Shown: positions 35,903-45,233 of the stretch, piece after piece | Position numbering within the stretch: the stretch's first letter is position 1 | Layout: every line of letters begins with the position of its first letter | Assembly: GCA_018396705.1 (NCBI GenBank) | Contig: JAGTQZ010000003.1 | Span: 1-64,000 of the forward strand | Direction: 5' to 3' | Length of the DNA: 64,000 bases | DNA from: Candidatus Bathyarchaeota archaeon | Lineage (GTDB): Archaea; Thermoproteota; Bathyarchaeia; Bathyarchaeales; Bathycorpusculaceae | Notes under the pieces: model-generated | What the model was told of the DNA's origin: nothing | Databases searched by the model: none | What the model saw: only the letters and a program-made list of their open reading frames with translations | Translations under genes and position numbers: made by a program

Positions 35903-36018
35903 ACTTAGACCTCTCTATGGAGAACTGGTGAAATCGGATTTAGATATTTCGGTTGGCTGTTTTCACTATTCCTTTCCTAAAAATGTTTACATTTTAAATG
36001 AATTAGTTAAGTTAAATA

Positions 36019-36429
36019 GTGTTGGTGGAAGGTTTGGCTGAACAGTTTTCTGGAAGATTCGTTGTTCAGCGGCATCACGCCAAGCGTCTACATTACGATT
36101 TTAGGCTTGAGATGGACGGGGTTCTTAAGAGTTGGGCTGTTCCGAAGGGGCCTCCGTTGGAGTCTGGTGTTAGACGGTTAGCTGTTGAGGTTGAAGATCA
36201 TCCCTTGGAATACGTGGACTTTCAGGGTGTAATACCGGAGGGTATGTACGGCGCCGGAACCGTGGAAATTTGGGATAAGGGGGTGTACCAGTTGAAACAT
36301 AAAAGTAATAACAAGCTAGAGTTTACTTTGAAGGGTGAAAAAATGCGGGGAGAATATGTCCTTATAAAGTTTAGAGGAGAGAAAAATTGGCTTCTAATCA
36401 AAAGGAAAAGCCATAAGCTAAATTTCTAA
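36019..36429 (+). CDS. LigD-type 3'-phosphoesterase, stand-alone
   Basis: The 136-residue protein is a full phosphoesterase domain of the DNA ligase D family: [18 protein letters not shown] (metal-binding His, Asp), [26 protein letters not shown] cut into blocks, [10 protein letters not shown]. Such enzymes trim 3' phosphate and ribonucleotides at DNA ends; stand-alone archaeal forms are known. The start is GTG 36019 or a nearby TTG/GTG; TTTTAAAT at 35991 would place the transcript start close to it. Confidence 0.92.
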   Translation: MLVEGLAEQFSGRFVVQRHHAKRLHYDFRLEMDGVLKSWAVPKGPPLESGVRRLAVEVEDHPLEYVDFQGVIPEGMYGAGTVEIWDKGVYQLKHKSNNKLEFTLKGEKMRGEYVLIKFRGEKNWLLIKRKSHKLNF

Positions 36430-36452
36430 ACTATTTGAAGAGGGACAAAGGC

Positions 36453-36941
36453 ATGGTTAAGTTTGAAGTTGTAAGTATTGAGGTGCCTAAAGACTGCAAT
36501 GTAATCTTAGGCATGGCCCATTTCATAAAAACCGTCGAAGACTTGTATGAAGCCTTGGTTAACTCTGTTCCAACCATAAGGTTCGGCATAGGCTTCTGTG
36601 AGAGTTCCGGCCCATGTTTGGTCAGACACGAGGGAAACGATGATGAACTGCGGCGACTTGCAGCTGAAAAAGCTTTTGAACTTGCATGTGGCCACAGCTT
36701 TGTCATCTTTATTAAAAATGCTTATCCAATAAATGTTTTAGACAAAATTAAAAAGGTGCCAGAAGTATGCACAATATACGCTGCCACGGCAAACCCGCTG
36801 CAAGTTGTCATAGCAGAAACGGAACAGGGCAGGGGAATAGTCGGCGTAATAGACGGTTCTAGGAGCAAAGGTATAGAGAAGGAAGAAGATATCAAGGCTA
36901 GAAAAGAGTTTTTGCGAAAAATAGGCTACAAACTTGGTTGA
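36453..36941 (+). CDS. Adenosine-specific kinase family protein (DUF355)
   Basis: The 162-residue product (ATG 36453; six further codons upstream are open) has the conserved blocks of the archaeal/bacterial DUF355 family, structurally described as an adenosine-specific kinase: [38 protein letters not shown] in part, [27 protein letters not shown] in part, [10 protein letters not shown]-like. It follows the LigD-type gene by 23 bp and may be co-transcribed. The physiological reaction is poorly established. Confidence 0.9.
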   Translation: MVKFEVVSIEVPKDCNVILGMAHFIKTVEDLYEALVNSVPTIRFGIGFCESSGPCLVRHEGNDDELRRLAAEKAFELACGHSFVIFIKNAYPINVLDKIKKVPEVCTIYAATANPLQVVIAETEQGRGIVGVIDGSRSKGIEKEEDIKARKEFLRKIGYKLG

Positions 36942-37013
36942 GAAAAATAGCGGTGGCAAGGTGGAGCCGCAATGGCGAATAGAAGCCTAGTAGGGGCTAT
37001 ATGCTTAATGAGT

Positions 37014-37241
37014 TTACGTGGAGGCTACTAACGTCTGTCTCATTTCAAAGGGAGATTTTTCTTTCATTTTTTCAGCAGCGTAATCTACGAGATGCCTAAA
37101 CTGTTTCTCGGTAAGGACGTGCCGTGCTCTAGACAAAATTTCTAGGCAAATTTCCTTAAAAACAATGTCGGCACAGCTCATTTTCGCGTCGTCAATCAAT
37201 TCCTTACACGCTTGTAGGATCTGACTGTTCAAGGACTCCAC
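37014..37241 (-). CDS. Small helical hypothetical protein
   Basis: The 75-residue frame starts at ATG and encodes an all-helical acidic/basic protein with two cysteines near residue 25 and 32. No family is recognised. It is divergent from the TrmO gene with 40 bp between starts, so overlapping promoters are likely. Confidence 0.5.
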   Translation of the reverse strand: MESLNSQILQACKELIDDAKMSCADIVFKEICLEILSRARHVLTEKQFRHLVDYAAEKMKEKSPFEMRQTLVAST

Positions 37242-37281
37242 CTTGCATGAGATACATATTCTTTAAAACATTAAAATACTT

Positions 37282-37785
37282 ATGAATTCAAAAACTATAT
37301 TACGAATCCATATTATCACAAACATTAAACAGTTGAACAAATGCATAGGTTTGGATGTAAAATTGAAGAGGCAAAGCGTCATCTATTTTATCGGTTTCGT
37401 TGAAAAAGCTGGAACGGACGTGGCTAGGATAAAAATTTTCCCAGAATTTTGCAATGGACTGAAGGGTGTGGAGGAGTACTCCCATTTAATAGTGTTGTAT
37501 TGGCTGCATTTGCGCGACACCGAGGAAGACAGACGAGTGCTGCTTGTTTTTCCGAAAAGACGCGCGGTGAATGTATTGACCGGTGTTTTTGCCTGCAGAA
37601 GCCCTTCTCGTCCAAATCCAATAGGGCTTTGTGTTGTTGAACTTGTAGGGAAGGAAGATTGTACGTTAGTTGTTAAGGGGCTTGATGCCATGGAAGACTC
37701 GCCAATAATTGACGTTAAACCCTACATCCCAAAAACGGACTCTATTCCAGACGCACGTGTCCCAGAGTGGAGTCATCAAGCTTAA
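37282..37785 (+). CDS. trmO: tRNA (adenine(37)-N6)-methyltransferase TrmO family
   Basis: The protein contains the TrmO/TsaA fold signatures: GVEEYSHLIVLYWLH, GVFACRSPSRPNPIGL, and VKGLDAMEDSPIIDVKPYIP. These bind SAM and methylate N6 of t6A37 in certain tRNAs. The start is uncertain: the frame begins at ATG 37282, but the first 30 residues are not conserved-looking and a later TTG is possible. Archaeal members are usually about 140 residues. Confidence 0.9.
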   Translation: MNSKTILRIHIITNIKQLNKCIGLDVKLKRQSVIYFIGFVEKAGTDVARIKIFPEFCNGLKGVEEYSHLIVLYWLHLRDTEEDRRVLLVFPKRRAVNVLTGVFACRSPSRPNPIGLCVVELVGKEDCTLVVKGLDAMEDSPIIDVKPYIPKTDSIPDARVPEWSHQA

Positions 37786-37836
37786 CAAAAAGAAAATGAC
37801 GGAACAGTGTTAATGATTAGAAATGGTGTTTTGAAA

Positions 37837-39144
37837 TCAGTTTTCATTGCCGGCACTCTTAACTTTTTGGCTCGGTTTTTTCAGCGTTAAGGCTATAATT
37901 AGGCCTAAGGCCGACAAAGCCGCAACGTATGGGAAGATCCTTATGTATGCTCCGAGGATATCTTTAGCTTGCCCGGCAATTATGTTGCCGATAAGGGCTC
38001 CTGCACCATATGCTGTAAAGACAAGACCGTAATTGCGTGCGTAATCTTTTGTCCCGAAGAATTGTGCGGTAGCTGCTGGAGCTATTGCAAGCCACCCGCC
38101 TAGGTTAAGCCATAAAACTGCGAAGGCAAATATATAGGCTGATAGCAAGTTTGGCAGTGCAGACATTGCTAGTGAGGCTACAATAATCATTGTGAAGGAT
38201 ATTGCCGCTGTCTTTCTGGGGTCCAGCCTGTCTGTTAACCAGCCGAATATGGGGCGTCCCACACCGTTACAGAGGGCGAATGGCGCTATTAGGGCTGTAA
38301 GTAGAGCTGAAATTTCTTGCTCGCTTATTCCAATGTTGGAGGCTACTTCTAAACCGACGGGTTTTGAAACGCCGATGGCCATTAACCCAGCCAATGTTCC
38401 AATAGTGTAGCATAGCCATAATACATAGAACGTTTTCGTCCGAATCATTTCTCCTCTTTTCAAATTGACTTGCAAGGTTTCCAGTTTCCATGCAGGTTTC
38501 CAGCCGCTTGGCATCCAATTTTCAGGTGGAAGTTTGAGGAATAAAGCGGAAGCCGCTGTTAAAGCAAAAAATGTGCCTCCCAAGATTTGAAACATGGCTT
38601 GCACTCCAAACTTTGATGCTAGGAAGTCTGCTAGTGGCCCTACAATAGCTGCTGAGAAGCCGAAGCCGAGAACTGTTAAACCAACAGCTAAACCTCTTCG
38701 ATCAGGGAACCATTTCGTAGATGTTACTATTGGACAGTTGTAGGCTAAGCCAACGCCGAGGCCGCCCGCCACACCATAAAGAAAGGTAAGTGTCAATGGA
38801 GAGTTGGCGAAGGAAGCCAGGCACCATCCTAGGCCTACAAGTACAGCCCCGATGAGCGTTATTTTTCTTGGTCCATATTTCTCGATGTACCTTCCCGCGA
38901 GGGGCATGGTAAGAGCGAAGAGAAGCAAAAACACAATGAATGGAATTTGCATTTCGGTGGATGAAACTTTTAGACCGTAACCTTGTGGGGGCGTAGCTTC
39001 AAAAATCTTTTTCAAAGGAACAGAGATTACACTGTAAGCGTATATTGCTCCTAGGCAGAACATTATGATGAGGCCTGCAATGACGACGATCCATCTGCCA
39101 ACTTCCGCCTTTAAACCAAAAACTTTGAGGGGTTCGCTTGACAT
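37837..39144 (-). CDS. MFS transporter, OFA (oxalate/formate antiporter) type
   Basis: The 435-residue protein has twelve helices and OFA-type landmarks: GLIIMFCLGAIYAYSV, a following YGPRKITLIGAVLVGLGW in part, and YNCPIVTSTKWFPDRRGLAVG in part, with GRPIFGWLTDRLDPRK in the second half. It is 64 bp downstream of the Acs gene on the same strand, so it may import or export a short-chain carboxylate such as acetate. Substrate unproven. Confidence 0.88.
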   Translation of the reverse strand: MSSEPLKVFGLKAEVGRWIVVIAGLIIMFCLGAIYAYSVISVPLKKIFEATPPQGYGLKVSSTEMQIPFIVFLLLFALTMPLAGRYIEKYGPRKITLIGAVLVGLGWCLASFANSPLTLTFLYGVAGGLGVGLAYNCPIVTSTKWFPDRRGLAVGLTVLGFGFSAAIVGPLADFLASKFGVQAMFQILGGTFFALTAASALFLKLPPENWMPSGWKPAWKLETLQVNLKRGEMIRTKTFYVLWLCYTIGTLAGLMAIGVSKPVGLEVASNIGISEQEISALLTALIAPFALCNGVGRPIFGWLTDRLDPRKTAAISFTMIIVASLAMSALPNLLSAYIFAFAVLWLNLGGWLAIAPAATAQFFGTKDYARNYGLVFTAYGAGALIGNIIAGQAKDILGAYIRIFPYVAALSALGLIIALTLKKPSQKVKSAGNEN

Positions 39145-39208
39145 AACGTTTCACCACTCTTAAGGATAGCATCATGTTTGAGAAAGATGTAAATAAAAAA
39201 TATAGGGG

Positions 39209-41248
39209 TTATTTAGGTTCAAGAGCGGACTTTATGATTTCATAGGCTTTTTTCGCTTCTTCAACGGCAACGCCGTCTTCCAATGTCGTTACGTCGCCTA
39301 AAGTTGCGTTTTCAACTACAGCTCTAAGCAACCTTCTCATTATTTTGCCGCTTCTTGTTTTCGGCAGAACCTCTACGAAGGCTATAACGGCATCTGAAGC
39401 CACTATAGGCCCTATAGAAACTCTGAGGTAATTCTTCAACTCCTTTTCGAGCTCTGGACTCGGCGAGAAACCTTTCTTAAGCACTGTGAAGATCACGGGC
39501 ACCTGCCCCTTAACCGGGTCGCTTCTGCCCACACAGGCGGCTTCAGCTACTGCCGGATGCCTTGCAAGAGTTGCCTCAACTTCCGCAGTGCCTATTCTGT
39601 GACCTGCAACCTTGATAACATCGTCGGCTCTTCCAAGCACCCAAATGTATCCATCCTTGTCTTTAACTGCGAAGTCTCCTGTGTAAAAGTATAGCTTACC
39701 CTTAAATCTTGACCAGTATGCGTCGATGTATCTTTGAGGATTCTTGTATAAGGTTTCAAGCATTCCGGGCCATGGAGAGATTATTGTAAAGTATCCTCTA
39801 ACACCAGGCGGACATGGGTTACCATCGTCATCAACAACTTCTACACGTACACCGGGTATCGGGTACCCGTTGGTTCCAGGCTTCATTGGGAAGATTTTTC
39901 CGAGACCGGGGAAATGCCCGGTTATAATGTGTCCGGTTTCAGTCATCCACCATGAGCTGGTTGCTACCACATCGCTTCGACCTAGGTTTTTGAAGTACCA
40001 TAGGAAGGCTTCAGGATTTATCGGCTCGCCTACCGTGTGAATTATCCTTAACGTTGACAAGTCATGTTTTTTAACGTAGTCTTCAGGATACTTCATTAAC
40101 ATTCTAATGGCGGTGGGTGCGGTATAAAAGATTGTCACACCATGTCTCTCGATGATGCTCCACCACCTGTCCGGTTCAGGATAGTCCGGACTGCCCTCGT
40201 AGAGTATGGTTGTTAGCCCTGAAATGAGTGGCCCATAAACGACGTATGAATGGCCTGTGATCCATCCCACGTCAGCGGTGCACCAATAGATGTCATCTTC
40301 CTTGACGTCGAACAGCATTTTCATTGTGGCATATAATCCAACTGCGTAGCCGCCTACTGAGTGCTGAACAGCCTTAGGAGTGCCCGTTGTCCCGGATGTA
40401 TACAAGATGAAGGCGCTGTCCGATTCTTTTTGGCTTTCAACTGGCACGTAGGCTGTTTTCGGCACGTCGGCTATCAACTCGTGATGCCAAACATCCCTTT
40501 CCCGGTTGAACGTTATCTCGTTTCCAGCCCTCTTGACAACTATGACCTTCTCTATTTTGAGGCCTTCTTTCTCGCATATCTTTATGGCTTCGTCAACTAT
40601 TGATTTTAGGTTTATAACTTTGCCCCTTCTATAGAAGCCGTCAGCAGTCACTATTATTCTTGAACCGCTGTCTACAACACGACTTGCCAGTGCTTCAGCA
40701 CTGAAACCGCTGAAAACAACACTGTGTTCAGCGCCCAACCGTTGAACAGCAAGCATGTAGAATGGAAGTTCCGGAATCATTGGTAAATAGAAAGTTATAA
40801 TTTCCCCCTTCTTTACGCCTAACTTTTCTTTCAATGCATAGCTTATCATGTTGGATATCCTGAATAGGTCGTAATAAGTGAACTTTTTGACCTCCTTTGG
40901 TTGTTGGAGTTCACTGTCCCAAGGCTCCCCTTCCCATATAATCGCCAGCTTGTTCTTGCGTCCCTTCTGGATCTGCCAGTCAGTAGCCAAATAAGCCAAG
41001 TTAGTCTCTCCGCCAACAAACCACCTGTAGAATGGTGGCTTGCTATCATCTAGAACTTTGCTCCACTTTTTGAACCAGAATATTTCATTTGCCCATTTCT
41101 CCCACCATCTCTCGATGGCTTCCTTGCTTGCTGTGGTGCTTTCGTGGAACTTTTTGAAATCGTCTTTACTCCAAACTCTGTCTTTCCAGCTTGGTGGGAT
41201 TATGTCCCCTTCAAAGAACTCTTTATACACCTCTACACTTTGAGCCAC
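39209..41248 (-). CDS. acs: Acetyl-CoA synthetase, AMP-forming
   Basis: The 679-residue protein is full length for Acs. The phosphate loop YTSGTTGTPK, the adenylate motif SSWWMTETGH, YTGDFAVKDKDG and the C-terminal catalytic PKTRSGKIMRR with the regulatory lysine are present. It activates acetate with ATP to acetyl-CoA, AMP and PPi. The start is GTG 41248 with GAGGT 9 bp upstream. It is transcribed divergently from the ADP-forming synthetase/GNAT fusion gene, and the lysine in RSGK is the classical target of Pat-type acetylation. Confidence 0.97.
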   Translation of the reverse strand: MAQSVEVYKEFFEGDIIPPSWKDRVWSKDDFKKFHESTTASKEAIERWWEKWANEIFWFKKWSKVLDDSKPPFYRWFVGGETNLAYLATDWQIQKGRKNKLAIIWEGEPWDSELQQPKEVKKFTYYDLFRISNMISYALKEKLGVKKGEIITFYLPMIPELPFYMLAVQRLGAEHSVVFSGFSAEALASRVVDSGSRIIVTADGFYRRGKVINLKSIVDEAIKICEKEGLKIEKVIVVKRAGNEITFNRERDVWHHELIADVPKTAYVPVESQKESDSAFILYTSGTTGTPKAVQHSVGGYAVGLYATMKMLFDVKEDDIYWCTADVGWITGHSYVVYGPLISGLTTILYEGSPDYPEPDRWWSIIERHGVTIFYTAPTAIRMLMKYPEDYVKKHDLSTLRIIHTVGEPINPEAFLWYFKNLGRSDVVATSSWWMTETGHIITGHFPGLGKIFPMKPGTNGYPIPGVRVEVVDDDGNPCPPGVRGYFTIISPWPGMLETLYKNPQRYIDAYWSRFKGKLYFYTGDFAVKDKDGYIWVLGRADDVIKVAGHRIGTAEVEATLARHPAVAEAACVGRSDPVKGQVPVIFTVLKKGFSPSPELEKELKNYLRVSIGPIVASDAVIAFVEVLPKTRSGKIMRRLLRAVVENATLGDVTTLEDGVAVEEAKKAYEIIKSALEPK

Positions 41249-41286
41249 AGTTATCTACCTCGGAAGGGTTTCTGAGGAAAAACCGT

Positions 41287-41324
41287 AAAATAAATAGTTT
41301 ACGTTGATATTACGTTACGTTTAA
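41287..41324. promoter_or_regulatory. acs promoter region with TTACGTT repeats
   Basis: On the minus strand AAACTATTTATTTT (41287-41300) is a TATA-like element about 40 bp before the acs start. Next to it, TTACGTT occurs at 41299-41305 and 41310-41316 with a further ACGTT at 41316-41320, a possible operator between the divergent acetate genes. Confidence 0.4.
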
Positions 41325-41459
41325 CAAGAAACATGGGTTTTTGATTGAATATTGTTCAGTCAGGGTTTGATAGCGGAAAGAATCCCAATTTAATTTGTCG
41401 ATTGATCATGCACAACGTTTTTAATTTCAGTCGCTCATAATCCAACATGGGGGTTCACC

Positions 41460-44192
41460 CTGGTTACTATTTATCTTGAAAAAATCTTTAATCCCAAAAG
41501 TGTTGCTCTCGTAGGCGCCACCGACAGGGAGGGGTCAGTAGGGCGCACTTTAATGACAAATCTTATTGAATCAGGTTTTGAAGGGAACATTTATCCAGTT
41601 AATATACGAAAGAAAGAAGTTTTAGGTTTCAGAGCCTATCAAAGTGTAGAAGAAATACCTGAAACGGTGGATCTTGCCGTCATTGCAACTCCAGCAAGGT
41701 CGATTCCGGAAATTGTGGAACAATGTGGCAGAGCGGGAATTAAGGGCATAGTGATAATCTCCGCTGGGTTTAGAGAAGTTGGACCAGAAGGCAAGGAACT
41801 TGAGGATAAAATACTAGAGGCCAAGCGAAAGTACGACTTGCGGATAATTGGACCAAATTCGTTGGGGGTAATGCAGCCGAAAATCAGACTTAACGCTACA
41901 CTTCTAAATAGGATGCCAAAGTCAGGCAACATAGCTTTTATAACTCAAAGTGCAGCCTTGGGTGCTGCAACACTCGACTGGGCAATCCATGAAAACATAG
42001 GGTTCAGCTACTTCGTCTCTGTTGGCTCTATGATTGACGTGGACTTCGGCGACTTAATAGATTATTTCGGAACAGATCCAGAAACAAGGAGTATATTAAT
42101 GTATGTTGAAGGGATAACGGATGCCCGCAAATTTATGAGTGCCGCAAGACACTTTGCAAGAACAAAACCTATAATAGTTGTTAAGGCCGGAAGATTTAGC
42201 GAAAGTGCGAAAGCTGCTGCTTCTCATACAGGCTCTCTAACTGGGGAGGATCAAATTTACGACGCAGCCTTTAAACGTGCAGGAATAGTTAGAGTTGATG
42301 AAATATCCGACTTATTCAACTGTGCAGAAGCGCTCGGACTTCAACCGCTGCCCAAGGGCCCAAACCTTGCCATAATAACAAATGCTGGAGGCCCCGCCGT
42401 TATTGCAACAGACACCCTGATAGCTAGGGGAGGTAAACTTGCCGCTTTAAGCCCAAGAACACTTGACATGCTAAGCAGAACACTTCCGAAATATTGCAGC
42501 ATCACGAACCCTATTGACCTTCTAGAGGAAGCTAAAGCTGACCGTTACAAAGCTGCATTAGAGGCGTGTCTCAGAGACGAAAACGTAGATGGTATCCTTG
42601 TAATTTACACAACGCAAGCCATGTCGGATCCTGTTGAAGTGGCAAAGGTCATTGTTGAAGTGTATAAAGGCTGTAAATACCATAACAAGACAATTTTGAC
42701 CTCGTTTATGGGTTACGGTGCAATTGAAGAAGCAAACCGTATACTAAATGAGAATGGTATCCCAACTCACCTCACTCCGGAGCAAGCAATTAAAACATAC
42801 CTCTACATGTACCAATACAAGCGAAACCTGGAGCTTCTATACGAAACTCCAGAAGAGCTATCGGTGGATTTCTCACCACCGAAGCGTCCAATAGTTGTGG
42901 CTATGAGAAATGCAGCGATGGAAGGCCGTGAAGTCTTAACCGAGGCTGAAGCAAAAAAGGTTCTCGAATTCTATGGAATACCAGTGGTAAAAACATACGT
43001 TGCCAAAACAGCCGATGAAGCCGTACAGTCAGCGTCACAAATAGGCTATCCCGTAGCCATAAAAGTTCTTTCACATCACATAACCCATAAAACAGAGGCC
43101 GGAGGAGTCGCTCTCGACTTAAATAGTGAAAATGAGGTTAGAACCGCATTTGAGCGGGTGATTAAAGCTGCTAAAGAGTACAATCCAACTGCGGAAATTC
43201 AAGGCGTAACAGTCCAGAAGATGGTTAAAGGCCGCGGCTACGAAGTGATGATCGGTGCCAAAAAAGACAAAATCTTCGGCCCCGTTGTCCTCTTTGGAGT
43301 TGGTGGCACGGCTGCTGAGCTGTACAAGGACTATGCCATTGGCTTGCCTCCGCTAAACCAAACCTTGATCAAACGGTTAATTGAAGAGACGAAAGTTCAC
43401 CATCTACTTAACGGATATAGAGGGTTGCCGCCAGCCAACATGAAACTTCTAGAGGAAATATTGATGCAATTCTCCCAGCTACTCGTGGATTTTCCACAAA
43501 TAAAGGAGATAGATATTAACCCACTGTGGATAAGCGATAAAGAAGCTTACGTCCTAGACGCACGCATCGTCATAGATAAAGACTTGATTTTTAAAAATGT
43601 CGAACCCCATCAGCATTTAGTAATAAGCCCTTATCCCAAAAAGTATGAAACTCTCTGGAGGATGCGGGATGGAAAAACAGTGTTGCTTAGACCGATAAAG
43701 CCTGAAGATGAACCCTTATGGCTTGAAATGTTCCAGAACTTTTCCGAAGAATCAATCCGTTTCAGGTTTTTCCAAATAATAAAGGACACACCTCACGAGG
43801 TTAGAGTGAGATATTGTAACATAGACTATGAAAGAGAAATCGCAATAGTAGCTGAACTAAACGATGGAGGCCGCAGAAGAATTCTCGGAGTAGTAAGAAT
43901 AAGCCTTGAGCCTGACCGTAAAAAAGGCGAAATAGCGTTCATAATTGCAGATCCATGGCAAGGATTAGGTTTAGGAACAAAAATGGTGGACTATGCAATA
44001 GAAATTGCAAAGGAAATGGGCGTAGAAACAATATACGCAATAATGCTTCCAGACAACGTTAAAGCTGTAAATCTACTCAAAAACATGGGCTTCACAATAA
44101 AAGTTCAAGAAGACGGCAACTTAAAAGCAATCCTCAACCTCCAAGAGAAAGAGCCTAACCTACGGTACGCTTCTTTGCAGGCTACAAGTTAA
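41460..44192 (+). CDS. ADP-forming acyl-CoA synthetase fused to GNAT acetyltransferase
   Basis: The protein (about 910 residues) has a CoA-binding domain (FNPKSVALVGATDREGS), a CoA-ligase domain with the phospho-histidine segment AASHTGSLTG, an ATP-grasp domain (HKTEAGGV) and, from about residue 715, a GNAT domain with WQGLGLGTK for acetyl-CoA. ACDs make ATP and acetate from acetyl-CoA; the GNAT fusion is typical of Pat-like lysine acetyltransferases that silence Acs. Here the active His is kept, so both activities may exist. No ATG/GTG/TTG precedes the conserved FNPKS in frame; CTG 41460, 5 bp after GGGGGTT, is my best start, whereas ATG 41553 would remove the first Rossmann strand. Confidence 0.88.
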   Translation: MVTIYLEKIFNPKSVALVGATDREGSVGRTLMTNLIESGFEGNIYPVNIRKKEVLGFRAYQSVEEIPETVDLAVIATPARSIPEIVEQCGRAGIKGIVIISAGFREVGPEGKELEDKILEAKRKYDLRIIGPNSLGVMQPKIRLNATLLNRMPKSGNIAFITQSAALGAATLDWAIHENIGFSYFVSVGSMIDVDFGDLIDYFGTDPETRSILMYVEGITDARKFMSAARHFARTKPIIVVKAGRFSESAKAAASHTGSLTGEDQIYDAAFKRAGIVRVDEISDLFNCAEALGLQPLPKGPNLAIITNAGGPAVIATDTLIARGGKLAALSPRTLDMLSRTLPKYCSITNPIDLLEEAKADRYKAALEACLRDENVDGILVIYTTQAMSDPVEVAKVIVEVYKGCKYHNKTILTSFMGYGAIEEANRILNENGIPTHLTPEQAIKTYLYMYQYKRNLELLYETPEELSVDFSPPKRPIVVAMRNAAMEGREVLTEAEAKKVLEFYGIPVVKTYVAKTADEAVQSASQIGYPVAIKVLSHHITHKTEAGGVALDLNSENEVRTAFERVIKAAKEYNPTAEIQGVTVQKMVKGRGYEVMIGAKKDKIFGPVVLFGVGGTAAELYKDYAIGLPPLNQTLIKRLIEETKVHHLLNGYRGLPPANMKLLEEILMQFSQLLVDFPQIKEIDINPLWISDKEAYVLDARIVIDKDLIFKNVEPHQHLVISPYPKKYETLWRMRDGKTVLLRPIKPEDEPLWLEMFQNFSEESIRFRFFQIIKDTPHEVRVRYCNIDYEREIAIVAELNDGGRRRILGVVRISLEPDRKKGEIAFIIADPWQGLGLGTKMVDYAIEIAKEMGVETIYAIMLPDNVKAVNLLKNMGFTIKVQEDGNLKAILNLQEKEPNLRYASLQATS

Positions 44193-44261
44193 AAAATATT
44201 ATTTCTGAGAAAAAGACTTGTAAGTGTAACAGAAGCAGGAAATATAGAATCTAAGTTCACT

Positions 44262-45227
44262 TTATTTCAAAGAAGAATATAGGTGGCATGCAACCAAATG
44301 TTTGTTTCCAACATTAATTAACTCGGGTTCTTCCTTGCATTTTTCAAACACAAACGGACATCTAGTGTTAAAACGGCATCCAGTCGGCGGGTTTATTGGG
44401 CTAGGAGGTTCTCCAGGAATTACGTTCCTTTCTTTAAACCTGTTTTCAGGATCAGGGTCTGGAACAGCCTCCATTAGCGCCTTTGTGTATGGGTGTAGAG
44501 GATTTTTTATCACTTCTTTTGTCGGGCCGTATTCAACTATTTTACCGAGGTACATGACGCCAATGTTATCGGAGAAATAATTCGCCGTAGCAATATCGTG
44601 AGTTATATACATTATGCCCATTTCGTACTTTTTCTGCAGATCTCTAAGAAGGTAGAGAATTTCAGCTCTGCTGGAAGCATCAATCATGGAAACAGGTTCA
44701 TCCGCCACCAAAAATACTGGTTCAAGCACAATAGCCCTTGCGATTCCAACTCTCTGCCGTTGTCCTCCAGAAAGCATATGGGGATATTTAGGTAAAAATT
44801 CCTCCGTGGGCGTCAAACGTACATCGCTTAAAGCCTTCTGAAGGCGTTTCTCCCTTTCATCAGCGGGATAACCGTGAATAATCATTGGTTCTTCAATTAT
44901 CTGTTTTATTGTCATGTAAGGGTTCAACGACATAAATGGGTCTTGAAATACCATCTGCGCCTTCCTCCTAAACTCTTTAAGATCTTTGGCATGTGTGATA
45001 TCTCTACCCTCAAAAATTATTTTGCCAGACGCGGGTTCAACAAGTTTAAGGGCTGTTCTTCCCAAGGTGGTTTTTCCGCTTCCAGACTCGCCAACCAAAG
45101 CAACCGTCTCGCCTTTATGTATAGTTAGGGAAACCCCGTCAACGGCCTTAACCGTCAACGTTTTAAAGAAACCCTTAGCGACATGGAAGTATGTTTTAAT
45201 GTTTACAAGTTCAATAATTGCGCTCAA
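44262..45227 (-). CDS. Peptide/oligosaccharide ABC transporter ATPase (OppF-like)
   Basis: This 321-residue ATPase has Walker A GESGSGKT, signature LSGGQRQR, Walker B LVADEP with Asp-Glu and a switch His, plus the C-terminal oligopeptide/dipeptide domain with a cysteine cluster (GCRFNTRCPF, CKEEPELI), seen in OppD/OppF proteins, some with an Fe-S site. It is the last gene of a five-gene operon and lies 6 bp after the OppD-like gene. Confidence 0.95.
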   Translation of the reverse strand: MSAIIELVNIKTYFHVAKGFFKTLTVKAVDGVSLTIHKGETVALVGESGSGKTTLGRTALKLVEPASGKIIFEGRDITHAKDLKEFRRKAQMVFQDPFMSLNPYMTIKQIIEEPMIIHGYPADEREKRLQKALSDVRLTPTEEFLPKYPHMLSGGQRQRVGIARAIVLEPVFLVADEPVSMIDASSRAEILYLLRDLQKKYEMGIMYITHDIATANYFSDNIGVMYLGKIVEYGPTKEVIKNPLHPYTKALMEAVPDPDPENRFKERNVIPGEPPSPINPPTGCRFNTRCPFVFEKCKEEPELINVGNKHLVACHLYSSLK

Positions 45228-45233
45228 GGCAGA

